DNA of 64,000 nt from the NCBI GenBank assembly GCA_024403855.1, contig JAKSRC010000002.1:1-64000 (forward strand), written 5' to 3'. This DNA comes from Saccharofermentans sp. Lineage in GTDB: Bacteria > Bacillota > Clostridia > Saccharofermentanales > Saccharofermentanaceae. How positions within the stretch are numbered: position 1 is the stretch's first letter; the number at the start of each line of letters is the position of its first letter. Under the pieces are notes generated by a model that was not told where the DNA came from, made no database searches, and saw nothing but the letters and a program-made list of their open reading frames with translations. The position numbers were made by a program, and so were the translations under genes. Positions 28,773-38,262 of the stretch are shown here, piece after piece.

Positions 28773-31700
28773 ACAGAACCCTCTTTGGCTTTCTTCTCTT
28801 CTTCAATCTCCTGCTCTCTAACAGCACGTGCTGTGCTGATCATAAGCTTAATTCTGTTGAGCTGGTTAGCTTCAGAAGCACCCGGATCGTAATCGATCGG
28901 AACGATGTTGGATGTAGGATACTGTCTTCTGAGCTCCTTGATCATACCCTTACCGGTAACGTGATTAGGAAGGCACGCAAAAGGCTGCGCACAGATGATA
29001 TTCGGTACACCATCCTGAATAAGCTCAATCATCTCAGCTGTAAGGAACCAACCCTCGCCGCAGCTGTTACCACAGCTCAAAACTGTAGAAGATTTCTCAG
29101 CAAGATCCTGGATTCTTTCAGAAAGCATAAACTTTCCATTAGTCTTAGCAAATTCCTTATTGATAGGCTTTCTTAAAGACTCAAGGAATCTGATTGCAGT
29201 CTTCATGATATAACCTGTCTTCTTGCTCTTACCAAGATTCTGTGCCTGCCAAAGCGGGTTATAAGCACAGTAAAGGAAGAAGTCCAAAACGCCAGGTAAT
29301 ACTGCTTCGCAACCTTCAGCTTCAATTACGTCAATTGCATTGTTATTAGCGTCAGGCTGGAACTTAACAAGAATTTCACCAACAAGGCCAACACGGGGCT
29401 TTCTCGGAATATCTGCCAAAGGAAGCGCATCGAACTTTGCTACAGCGTACTTAACGAATTCCTTATACTTAGTAATAACAGGCGGATTATCGAAATCAAC
29501 ACCAATTGATGAAAGACATTCACGAATAGCCTTCTTCTCCTCTTCAGACTTAGAGAAATAGCTATTCGGCATCATTACATCATAACGCTCAGAAATATCG
29601 TCATTTGTAAGCTTAGGATTGAATAAACGTCTACCGATTCTGTTGATATATGAATACAAAGCATTTGCAGAACCAGGCACCTTCTCGTAGGGTCTGACTC
29701 TCAAAAGCAAAGTAGAAATCATGTCGCCTGCACAAAGTGACTTAATAGCATCAAGAAGGAATGAAACTTCGTACTCAAAACCTTCATTCTTCTCAAATCT
29801 TTGAGCAGAAATTGTAATTACAGGAATCTGTGAATATCCGGCCTCCTTAAGAGCTTTTCTCAAGAAAGCAACGTAGTTGGTAGCTCGGCATCCACCACCT
29901 GTCTGAGTAATTGCAAGTGTTACATTGTTAGGATCGATATCACCATTAAGAACAGCATTAATCATCTGTCCAACAACGATAATTGTCGGGAAGCATGCAT
30001 CGTTATTAACATACTTAAGACCACACTCAATATCCTCACGAGTAGCCTGCTTTAAAAGCTTAAGCTTGTATCCGTGCTTATGGAATACAGACTCAACCAT
30101 CTCAAACTGGATAGGAGCCATCTGAGGAGCAAGAATAGTGTGATTCTTCTTATTCTCTTTTGTAAATTCAACACGACGCAAAGTATAAGGTGCTTCCTCA
30201 GAATCTGAAGGAACAGATACTGATGTCTGGCCCTTAGAAACAAGCTCAAGTCGCTCATTCATAGCTACAACCAAAGATCTCATTCTGATTCTGGCTGCAC
30301 CAAGGTTGCTGACTTCATCAATTTTGAGAAGTGTATAAAGCTTTCCGGAAGATTCAAGAATCTCCTGAACCTGGTCGGAAGTAACCGCATCAAGTCCACA
30401 ACCAAAGCTTGTAAGCTGAACGAGTTCCAAATCAGGTCTTGTAACAACATAAGCTGCAGCCTCGTAAAGACGTGTATGGTACATCCACTGGTCAATAACT
30501 CTGATAGGACGCTTCAAAACACCCGGCTTTGCAACAGCATCTTCTGTAAGAACAGCAAGTCCCAAAGAATTAATCATCTGAGGAATGCCGTGATTAATCT
30601 CAGGATCGCAATGGTAAGGTCTTCCGGCAAGGACTATACCCTTCATTCCGGTCTCTTCCATTTCCTTTAAGATTTCAACACCCTTCTTTCTGATGTCTTC
30701 TTTATATTTAAAATACTCCTCAGCACCAGCTTCAACAGCTTTCTTTGCCTCGTCAGAAGATACACCGAGATATTCAAAACACTCAACGAGGTGCTTTGCA
30801 ACGTTCTCAAGATTATCCAAAGGCATGAAAGGATTTATGTATCTGATATTCTTTTCGATGAGGTTCTCAACGTTATTTCTGATAACTTCAGGATAAGAGC
30901 AGACAATAGGACAATTGTAGTGATTATTGGAATTTGAATTCTCGATATTCTCGTAAGGAACATCAGGATAGAAAATTGTTGTAATTCCTCTTTCAATCAA
31001 GTTCTCAATATGTCCGTGAGCAAGCTTCGCCGGATAGCACACAGATTCAGAAGGAATTGTCTCCATACCACCTTCGTAAATCTTATGTGAAGATCTGGCA
31101 GAAATAAGAACTCTAAAACCAAGTTTTGTAAGTACTGTAAACCAGAAAGGATAATTCTCATACTGGTTAAGAACTCTCGGAATACCAATCTCACCACGAG
31201 GTGCTTCCTCAAGCTTCAAAGGCTTATAGTAGCTGAAAGTTCTTGAATACTTATAATCGAAAAGATTAGGAATAGACTTCTTCTCGCTTGAAGGAGCTCT
31301 GTCCAAAGCAAGATCTTCACCTCTCTCGCAACGGTTACCAGATACAAACTTAGTACCATTGGAGAATGTAGCAACTGTTAAGCGGCAGTGATTAGTGCAG
31401 CCCTGACACTGAGTATTTTCAGTATCCATTACGAAAGAATCGAGCTCATCCTTGCCTAAAACATTAGATCTGGCATTCTCGCCGCATCTCTTGCGAGCAA
31501 TCAACGCAGCACCAAAAGCACCCATGAGGCCTGCTACGTTAGGTCTGATTACATCACGACCAGAAACGAGCTCAAAGCATCTGAGGATAGCATCATTAAG
31601 GAAAGTACCACCCTGAACAACAATATTCTTACCAAGCTGCTCAGTATCACGAATCTTGATAACCTTATAAAGAGCATTACGAACAACAGAATATGAAAGA

Positions 31701-33217
31701 CCTGCTGAAATATCACCTACTTCAGCACCTTCCTTCTGTGCCTGCTTTACCTTAGAGTTCATAAATACGGTACAACGTGTACCAAGATCTACAGGCTTCT
31801 TGGAAGACAAAGCAGCTGCAGCAAATTCAGGAGTTGAAAGTCCTAATGTCTGTGCAAATGTCTGAATGAATGAACCACAACCAGATGAACAAGCCTCGTT
31901 AAGCATGATGGAATCGATTACACCATTCCTGATCTTCATGCACTTCATATCCTGTCCACCGATATCAATAATGAAGTCAACATCCGGGCAGAAGAACTTG
32001 GCTGACTGGAAGTGAGCCATTGTCTCGATCTCACCTTCATCGATATTAAGTGCAGCCTTGATAATGTTCTCACCGTAGCCGGTAACACAAGAATATGCAA
32101 TGTAGCAATCTTCAGGCATCAGTTCATAGACTTCCTTCATGATCGTTACAGCACTCATAACCGGGTTACCCTTGTTACTTGCGTAATATGTATAAACAAG
32201 ATCACCGTTCTTATTGATTACAACTGCTTTTGTTGTTGTTGAACCGGCATCGAGGCCCAAATAGAGTTCGCCGTGCTGATCCTTAATATCAAGAACAGGA
32301 ATCTGATCTTTCTTGTGGCGCTCGTCAAAAGCTTCCTTATCAGCCTTGTCCTTAAAGATCGGATCAATTCTGATAATGTCAGGAACAAATCCGTCTCTGT
32401 TCTTAAGCTTAACAAGTAACTCTGAAAGATTTACAGGATTCTGGCCATCAGCTGATAAAGCAGCACCAAGAGCAACATAAATCTGAGCTTCTTCCGGCAT
32501 CCAGAATGAATCAACTTTACCTTCCAATGTGCGCTCAAAAGCATGTCTGAGCTCAGAATTGAAAAACAAAGGACCACCCAAGAAAGTTACGTTACCCTTT
32601 ATGGGTCTACCGCAAGCAAGACCTGAAATAGTCTGGTTTACAACTGACTGATAGATTGAAGCAGCAAGATCTTCCTTAGCTGCACCCTCATTGATAAGGG
32701 GCTGCAAATCTGACTTAGCAAATACGCCGCATCTGCTGGCAATTGTATAAAGTGATCTGTAATCTTTGGCAAAATTATTAAGACCATCAGCATCAGTCTG
32801 CAAAAGACTTGCCATCTGGTCGATAAATGAGCCTGTACCACCTGCGCATGTACCGTTCATACGCTGCTCAAGTACGGGATGCATATATGTAATCTTTGCA
32901 TCCTCACCACCAAGCTCAATAATTACATCTGTCTCAGGGTGATAAGTCTTAATAGCCTGTGTCTCGGCCATAACTTCCTGAGTAAACTTAAAACCTAACC
33001 AGTTAGCTACTGAAAGTCCGCCTGAACCGGTAATTACGACATCAACATCGATTCCGGGAAATTTCTTATTTAAATCTTCGAAAAGATCATTCAAAAGGCC
33101 TGAAACATCAGAATGATGTCTCTGATAATCACTGTGAATTATCTTTTCGCCGTCCAAAAGAACGACCTTAATCGTAGTAGATCCGATATCAAGACCAAGC
33201 TTGTATACCTTGCTCAT
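28769..33217 (-). CDS. Tandem 2-hydroxyacyl-CoA dehydratase activase with HgdB-like region
   Basis: Giant 1482-residue relative of the HgdC activator plus a dehydratase-like part. Two ASKHA ATPase domains lie in tandem, marked LGLDIGSTTIK (8-18) and LGLDAGSTTTK (320-330). Each keeps the pair of cysteines that hold the shared 4Fe-4S cluster in HgdC dimers (Cys124/Cys163 and Cys443/Cys482). A four-cysteine motif (Cys604, 607, 611, 630) follows. The C-terminal half is DUF2229 and HgdB-like, with many conserved cysteines. The ATG at 33217 has GGAGG upstream. The family is common in Clostridia, and the substrate is unknown. It overlaps polA by 4 bases. Confidence 0.88.
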   Translation of the reverse strand: MSKVYKLGLDIGSTTIKVVLLDGEKIIHSDYQRHHSDVSGLLNDLFEDLNKKFPGIDVDVVITGSGGLSVANWLGFKFTQEVMAETQAIKTYHPETDVIIELGGEDAKITYMHPVLEQRMNGTCAGGTGSFIDQMASLLQTDADGLNNFAKDYRSLYTIASRCGVFAKSDLQPLINEGAAKEDLAASIYQSVVNQTISGLACGRPIKGNVTFLGGPLFFNSELRHAFERTLEGKVDSFWMPEEAQIYVALGAALSADGQNPVNLSELLVKLKNRDGFVPDIIRIDPIFKDKADKEAFDERHKKDQIPVLDIKDQHGELYLGLDAGSTTTKAVVINKNGDLVYTYYASNKGNPVMSAVTIMKEVYELMPEDCYIAYSCVTGYGENIIKAALNIDEGEIETMAHFQSAKFFCPDVDFIIDIGGQDMKCMKIRNGVIDSIMLNEACSSGCGSFIQTFAQTLGLSTPEFAAAALSSKKPVDLGTRCTVFMNSKVKQAQKEGAEVGDISAGLSYSVVRNALYKVIKIRDTEQLGKNIVVQGGTFLNDAILRCFELVSGRDVIRPNVAGLMGAFGAALIARKRCGENARSNVLGKDELDSFVMDTENTQCQGCTNHCRLTVATFSNGTKFVSGNRCERGEDLALDRAPSSEKKSIPNLFDYKYSRTFSYYKPLKLEEAPRGEIGIPRVLNQYENYPFWFTVLTKLGFRVLISARSSHKIYEGGMETIPSESVCYPAKLAHGHIENLIERGITTIFYPDVPYENIENSNSNNHYNCPIVCSYPEVIRNNVENLIEKNIRYINPFMPLDNLENVAKHLVECFEYLGVSSDEAKKAVEAGAEEYFKYKEDIRKKGVEILKEMEETGMKGIVLAGRPYHCDPEINHGIPQMINSLGLAVLTEDAVAKPGVLKRPIRVIDQWMYHTRLYEAAAYVVTRPDLELVQLTSFGCGLDAVTSDQVQEILESSGKLYTLLKIDEVSNLGAARIRMRSLVVAMNERLELVSKGQTSVSVPSDSEEAPYTLRRVEFTKENKKNHTILAPQMAPIQFEMVESVFHKHGYKLKLLKQATREDIECGLKYVNNDACFPTIIVVGQMINAVLNGDIDPNNVTLAITQTGGGCRATNYVAFLRKALKEAGYSQIPVITISAQRFEKNEGFEYEVSFLLDAIKSLCAGDMISTLLLRVRPYEKVPGSANALYSYINRIGRRLFNPKLTNDDISERYDVMMPNSYFSKSEEEKKAIRECLSSIGVDFDNPPVITKYKEFVKYAVAKFDALPLADIPRKPRVGLVGEILVKFQPDANNNAIDVIEAEGCEAVLPGVLDFFLYCAYNPLWQAQNLGKSKKTGYIMKTAIRFLESLRKPINKEFAKTNGKFMLSERIQDLAEKSSTVLSCGNSCGEGWFLTAEMIELIQDGVPNIICAQPFACLPNHVTGKGMIKELRRQYPTSNIVPIDYDPGASEANQLNRIKLMISTARAVREQEIEEEKKAKEGSV

Positions 33218-33237
33218 CAAATATCCTCCAAATTGTA

Positions 33238-33993
33238 TCAATTAGTATTGGGAGTGCCCTTAGGCTGTGTTCCCTTACGAACTACGCTGCTATCAGACTT
33301 GGCGTAATTCTTTCTGGTAGTTCCCTTCTTGGAACTGGTAGTTGTCGCTTTACGAGTAGGCTTTGCTCCAAACAACTTAAAAGACTTATCCTTAAGATCC
33401 TTAAGCCAAGTCATCTGCTCAGTTCTTAAGGTTTCCTTGAAGTTCCTTACATTAAGGCCACTCTTAAATTCAGAGTTCAAAGATACTCTTAAAAGCTCAT
33501 CCGGAATGCCAAGCGAGAGATCAAAAGGCTTTCCGAAAGCATCGAAAACTTCGAGCTGCAAAGCATCACAGACAGTTTTGCAGTTTGCTTCGTATAAAGA
33601 CACATCGCACTTAATTCCGAGCTGTGTCATAAGGCCGGTAAAATTAAGCGTGATATAAGGAAGATTTCCAGAAAAAATAAGATGAAGACAAATAAGCTTC
33701 ATATAAGATTCAAGGCAGATACAATCCTGATCACAAATCAAAGAAAGATCACCCTCATTAGTCATCTTGGAAATATCGGCCTTCTCATCCTCAAAGCCAT
33801 TTGCCCACAGAAAATAAAGTTCTCTGTAAACTTCCTGCTTAAATGAAGAGAAATCACGAGTTAAAGGCTCAGCCAAAACCTTATTACCAAGATTGAAAAT
33901 ATACTGCATATAAGACATCTCAAGATAACTTGGGACTGAGAAATATTTAAAATATGCAGCTACGTCACGGCTATTGTAAATATACCTACGCAA
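33238..33993 (-). CDS. Unrecognised protein with basic C-terminal tail
   Basis: I do not recognise a family. The body (about residues 1-205) looks globular and mixed helical, with several Cys in the middle (CDQDCICLES). The last 50 residues are low-complexity and very basic (KPTRKATTTSSKKGTTRKN), suggesting nucleic-acid or membrane binding. I prefer a TTG start at 33993, which has AGGAG 8 bases upstream. The in-frame ATG at 34014 has no ribosome site and would lie within about 10 bases of the predicted transcript start. It ends 20 bases before the activase and is the first gene of the activase-polA-coaE operon. Confidence 0.7.
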   Translation of the reverse strand: MRRYIYNSRDVAAYFKYFSVPSYLEMSYMQYIFNLGNKVLAEPLTRDFSSFKQEVYRELYFLWANGFEDEKADISKMTNEGDLSLICDQDCICLESYMKLICLHLIFSGNLPYITLNFTGLMTQLGIKCDVSLYEANCKTVCDALQLEVFDAFGKPFDLSLGIPDELLRVSLNSEFKSGLNVRNFKETLRTEQMTWLKDLKDKSFKLFGAKPTRKATTTSSKKGTTRKNYAKSDSSVVRKGTQPKGTPNTN

Positions 33994-34029
33994 AGAGACA
34001 TCTCCTATTAGCATAATAATTCACTATGA

Positions 34030-34035
34030 ATTATA
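34030..34035 (-). promoter_or_regulatory. Extended -10 promoter of the activase-polA operon
   Basis: On the minus strand TGCTATAAT is a perfect extended -10. It overlaps an inverted repeat ATAATTCA-N3-TGAATTAT (34016-34034) that could be an operator. Predicted transcription would begin near 34023. Confidence 0.6.
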
Positions 34036-34125
34036 GCATAAGAAGATTAATATGCTTATTAAATATAAAGAAATTGTCCCAATATCAGTACAGGAAAATA
34101 TAAATATGCGTAAGAGACTATTCCC

Positions 34126-35004
34126 TTATACAGGAGTTGCTACTCTTCCGATAACACCTGCAAAACCTAAAATAAGAATAAGGACACCAAGTGCGATACG
34201 ATACCAGCCAAAACAAGTAAATGAGTGCTTCTTGATAAACGCCATAAGTTTGTTAATTACAAGAAGGCTGACTAAAAAGGCGGTAATCATACCAACTATC
34301 AAAAGGCCCACCTCGTGTCCGGTCACATCTCCCTTAAACTTAACGATTTTAAGGAGGCTCGCACCAAGCATTACAGGAATTGCAAGGAAAAATGTAAATT
34401 TAGCTGCTGCTTCCCTTTTAATACCAATGGCAATAGAACCGACAATAGTGGATCCCGATCTTGAAGCACCTGGGAAAATTGCTGCCAAAAGCTGGAAAAG
34501 GCCGATTGCAAAAGCATGTCCCCAATTTAGCTGATTTACTGTGTTGACAATAGTCTTCTTGTTTTTCATGAGCTGCTCAACAACGATAAAAGCCACACCA
34601 AAAACAATCAACGCAACTGCTACTACTACATAGTTATACAGATGTTCATCAAGCCAGTCGTCAAATAATACACCGACAATAGCAGCTGGAACGCAAGCAA
34701 GAACAATCTTGAGCCACATAATGATCTTATCTTTCATCACATATCTGCCGATTCCACTATCAGAGAATGGATGTTCGTTGTTCTTAATGCCAAAAGGCCA
34801 AATATCCTTCCAGAAAATAACCAATACAGCAATAATTGCGCCGAGCTGAATGACCACAAGGTAAAGGTCATAAAAATCAGCAGATACATTGAGATTTAAG
34901 AACTCATTCAAAATAATCATGTGACCGGTCGAACTGACAGGAAGCCACTCTGTAACTCCTTCTACAAGACCGAAAATAAAAGCAACAAAATAATCCCAAA
35001 TCAT
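34126..35004 (-). CDS. uppP: Undecaprenyl-diphosphatase UppP (BacA)
   Basis: Integral membrane phosphatase that recycles undecaprenyl pyrophosphate to the lipid carrier for peptidoglycan synthesis and gives bacitracin resistance. The first signature is EGVTEWLPVSSTGH (15-28) and the second is PGASRSGSTIVG near residue 174. About eight membrane helices, 292 residues. It follows murD by 35 bases, so cell-wall genes are grouped here. No strong terminator is visible after it. Confidence 0.96.
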   Translation of the reverse strand: MIWDYFVAFIFGLVEGVTEWLPVSSTGHMIILNEFLNLNVSADFYDLYLVVIQLGAIIAVLVIFWKDIWPFGIKNNEHPFSDSGIGRYVMKDKIIMWLKIVLACVPAAIVGVLFDDWLDEHLYNYVVVAVALIVFGVAFIVVEQLMKNKKTIVNTVNQLNWGHAFAIGLFQLLAAIFPGASRSGSTIVGSIAIGIKREAAAKFTFFLAIPVMLGASLLKIVKFKGDVTGHEVGLLIVGMITAFLVSLLVINKLMAFIKKHSFTCFGWYRIALGVLILILGFAGVIGRVATPV

Positions 35005-35039
35005 TTAGAAACTCCAAAATTTAGTGTTTAACTCAAAGC

Positions 35040-36530
35040 TTAGAGCTCATTAATCATGCTTCTAAACATATCGCCTCTGTGTTCGAAATGTCTGAAATGA
35101 TCGTATGAAGTGCCAATCGAGGACATAATTACTATCTCACCCGGTTTTGCCCACTCCCTTGCCTTTTCGATAGCTTCTTTATAGGCATTTACAACATTTT
35201 CACGTGTCTCAGGGAATTCATAGACATCTCCTTCCTTATCAGGAATTCTATAAATTTCATATTTGCGACCATTTGCCTCTTTAGCAATGATGTCAGTTAC
35301 CAAATCACCATTTGAACCATAGATAATAATCCTGTCGCAAACATTGAGAATAGCATCACCGAGATTCGTATAGATACACTTTTTATCAGCTCCGCCACAG
35401 ATAAGGACACCCTTTTCATTACGAGCAGCAAGAGCATTCATCGTATTTAATGAACGGTTTGGAGATGTATCAATAGATGAGTTATACCACCTTACACCTT
35501 CAAGTTCTCTGATGAATTCGATTCTGTGGGGAACGCCCTTGAAATTTCTAGCTACATAAGCAATATCTTCAGGCTTTACATAGTCAATTACAGCACATGC
35601 GGCTGCCAAAAAATTCTCAACATTATGAAGTCCCGGTATGAAGATCTCATCAATTCCACAGATATCAGTAACTTCACCATTAACGTCATAAACTAGTCGT
35701 CCATTCTCAGTATATGCTCTCGCATACAGTGGTGAATCAGTTCTCATGACACTTTCTTTATTTGCCGAAAAGAGCTTCACTCTGCCTCTGGCAATGTCTT
35801 TCATATCATAGGTAAGATCACAACCGGCATTAAGAATAACTTTGCCAACGGGGCCCTGATTTCTGAATGTATTAACCTTTGCCTGGATATATTCATCGTA
35901 ATCTTTATGGAAATCCAAGTGATTAGGCGTGATATTAGTAACGATTGCCACATCAGCGGGAGTATTCATTCCAAGAAGCTGGAAAGATGAAAGCTCAAGA
36001 ACCACCTTGTCATCAGGCTCGATTTCAGCAATTCTGTCAAGAAGCGGAGTACCAATGTTGCCTCCAAGCCATACTTTATAACCGGCATGCTTCAAAATCT
36101 CTGAAGTCAGAGTTGTTGTAGTAGTCTTACCATCAGAACCGGTTATTGCGAAAATCTCTGCAGGACAAAGATTCATAAAAAGTTCCATTTCTGTCGTAAG
36201 TATGGAACCCATATCTTTAAGAGCCTTAAGTTCAGGAGTCTCAAAACGCATCTTAGGTGTCTTAAATACGATATCGTAGTACTCTTCACTTAAGTGAGTG
36301 AGATAAGACTCTCCTAAAGACCATTTAATATCAGAAGATATCTGCTTTAACGCACTGATATTCTTGCTGAGCACAGGATCGTCTTCAGTGTTCTTGTCGC
36401 ATGCAGTAACCTGACAACCTAAAGAAATCAACCACTTAATCAAAGGTGTATTGGAGATTCCAATACCAATAACAGCGGCCTTCTTGCCCTTAATGTATTC
36501 TTTGAACTCTTCAAATTTATAATTTGCCAT
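35040..36530 (-). CDS. murD: UDP-N-acetylmuramoylalanine--D-glutamate ligase MurD
   Basis: Adds D-glutamate to UDP-MurNAc-L-Ala in peptidoglycan precursor synthesis. The N-terminal domain binds the uridine nucleotide (VIGIGISNTPLIKWL). The ATP loop is AITGSDGKTTTTTL, and the metal/substrate region NITPNHLDFH follows. The C-terminal ligase domain contains GVPHRIEF and GGADKK. At 496 residues it is somewhat longer than Escherichia coli MurD (438). I start at 36530, where GGAGA lies 7 bases upstream. The longer frame to 36602 would run into the ABC transporter gene. It follows that gene by 10 bases. Confidence 0.92.
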   Translation of the reverse strand: MANYKFEEFKEYIKGKKAAVIGIGISNTPLIKWLISLGCQVTACDKNTEDDPVLSKNISALKQISSDIKWSLGESYLTHLSEEYYDIVFKTPKMRFETPELKALKDMGSILTTEMELFMNLCPAEIFAITGSDGKTTTTTLTSEILKHAGYKVWLGGNIGTPLLDRIAEIEPDDKVVLELSSFQLLGMNTPADVAIVTNITPNHLDFHKDYDEYIQAKVNTFRNQGPVGKVILNAGCDLTYDMKDIARGRVKLFSANKESVMRTDSPLYARAYTENGRLVYDVNGEVTDICGIDEIFIPGLHNVENFLAAACAVIDYVKPEDIAYVARNFKGVPHRIEFIRELEGVRWYNSSIDTSPNRSLNTMNALAARNEKGVLICGGADKKCIYTNLGDAILNVCDRIIIYGSNGDLVTDIIAKEANGRKYEIYRIPDKEGDVYEFPETRENVVNAYKEAIEKAREWAKPGEIVIMSSIGTSYDHFRHFEHRGDMFRSMINEL

Positions 36531-36540
36531 GTTATCTCCT

Positions 36541-38262
36541 TTATTCGGAAATATAGGAGGCATAAAGCCTGCTATAGAATCCTCCCTTTGCAACCAGTTC
36601 ATCGTGAGATCCTATCTCTGACACTTTGCCGCTTTCAATTACGACAATTTTGTCACAGGAAGTAATCTGCGACAGTCTGTGTGCAATTATTATGCTTGTT
36701 CTGCCGTTAAGAAGCTTTCTAACAGCCTTCTGGATACGGTCTTCGGTTACAACGTCTACTGACGAAGTAGCTTCATCGAGGATGAGTATAGAAGGATCAG
36801 AAGCCATTGCTCTTGCGATAGTCAAAAGCTGTTTCTGGCCTTCCGAGATATCATCCCTCTCGTTATCCATCATTTCATTATAACGCTTTGAAAGCTTTCT
36901 AATAAATGAATCACATCCAGCCCTCTTTGAAGCACTGAAAACCTCTTCATCTGTTATATGAGAACCGGCAAACCTGATATTCTCCATAACCGTATCATCA
37001 GATAACCAAGTATCCTGAGTAACAAATCCAATATAGCGGCGAAGTTCTGTTCTGGGAATCTCCTTTATGGATGTACCATTAATCAGAATATCTCCTGAAT
37101 CAGGCTCATAGTAACGCATAAGAAGGTTAATAAGTGTTGTCTTTCCACAGCCTGTAGGACCGGCAATAGCAAAGGATTCACCCTTTCCAACCTTGAAAGA
37201 AATGTCCTTAAGAACAGGTCTTCCCTCAACGTATGAGAAAGATACATTTTTGAACTCGATATCGAACTTTTCGCTCTTATCAGGTAATACAGAATCAAAA
37301 TCTTCGACAGCGATTTCAGGGCTATCCAGATACTCGAAAATTCTTGCAAGACAAGCAAAGCTGTCTGACAATTCAGTATAAACTGCTGAAAGATCGTTAA
37401 AAGGCTTCATAAACTGATTTGCATATGCCAAAAGTGATGTAAGTGCACCGACTGTAACCGTACCACCTATTCCGGCAAAACATCCTGTCAGTACTACGGC
37501 AGCATAAATCAAAGCATTTATAAATCTTGATGAAGGATTACTGATAGACGAAAGGAAAGTTGCTTTAGTAGCAGTCTTTCTGTAGTCTTCATTGATCTTA
37601 TCAAAACCTTCAATTCTGTTACCGGTTACATCATAAATCCTGCATTCTCTAAAGTTATTAACAGATTCAGAGACAAATGCTGTCTGCTTTGATCTGATCT
37701 CTGCCTGCCCTGCAAATGACTTATATGCACCCTTGGCAATAAAGGTTGATACAGCAATTGATACAGGCGTAAAGATAACAACGATAAGCGAAATCTTCCA
37801 ATTTATGTAAAACATTACGACCAGAGTAATTAAGATGGTCGCAAGGCCAGAAGCAAACTGATTCAGGAATAAAAGCATACCGTCAGAAACAGTTTCAACA
37901 TCACTGATAATAAGGCTCTGCAGTTTTCCTGCTGAAGTCTGATCAAGATATGACATCTTAATCCTGTGCATTTTAGAATAAGTAGCATTTCTAAGGTTAT
38001 AACCAATATTGAAAGCTATCTTGTTATTCATCTTAATCAGAGCAAACTGTAATAATGCAGAAATAATAATCAATATGATGATTATCAAGATCATCTTTAA
38101 AAGCTCATTTAAGTTGCTCAGATTATCAATTGCCTGACCTGCAAAATACGGAACGGCTACAGTCGTGCAGCCAAAAAGAAGTCCCAATATGACAGAAAGA
38201 ACAACAAATCCTGATGAACCTTTTAAATACGTGAAGAGACGCTTTAATGACTTAGTATTCAT
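36541..38262 (-). CDS. ABC exporter half-transporter, subunit B (canonical Walker B)
   Basis: Six-helix exporter domain (about 1-300) fused to an ATPase domain (about 335-573). Walker A is GPTGCGKTT and Walker B/catalytic Glu is LILDEATSS. The signature motif is altered to ISEGQ instead of LSGGQ. Together with its partner 4 bases upstream it should form a heterodimer, as in BmrCD or TM287/288. This subunit brings the catalytic Glu and the partner brings a normal signature, giving one active site. Substrate is unknown; drug or lipid export is usual for the family. Confidence 0.92.
   Translation of the reverse strand: MNTKSLKRLFTYLKGSSGFVVLSVILGLLFGCTTVAVPYFAGQAIDNLSNLNELLKMILIIIILIIISALLQFALIKMNNKIAFNIGYNLRNATYSKMHRIKMSYLDQTSAGKLQSLIISDVETVSDGMLLFLNQFASGLATILITLVVMFYINWKISLIVVIFTPVSIAVSTFIAKGAYKSFAGQAEIRSKQTAFVSESVNNFRECRIYDVTGNRIEGFDKINEDYRKTATKATFLSSISNPSSRFINALIYAAVVLTGCFAGIGGTVTVGALTSLLAYANQFMKPFNDLSAVYTELSDSFACLARIFEYLDSPEIAVEDFDSVLPDKSEKFDIEFKNVSFSYVEGRPVLKDISFKVGKGESFAIAGPTGCGKTTLINLLMRYYEPDSGDILINGTSIKEIPRTELRRYIGFVTQDTWLSDDTVMENIRFAGSHITDEEVFSASKRAGCDSFIRKLSKRYNEMMDNERDDISEGQKQLLTIARAMASDPSILILDEATSSVDVVTEDRIQKAVRKLLNGRTSIIIAHRLSQITSCDKIVVIESGKVSEIGSHDELVAKGGFYSRLYASYISE

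Noticed and set aside
34052..34534. 160-codon plus-strand open frame antisense to uppP
   Set aside because: Composition mirrors the reverse of a membrane protein; no ribosome site or promoter, and uppP is certain.
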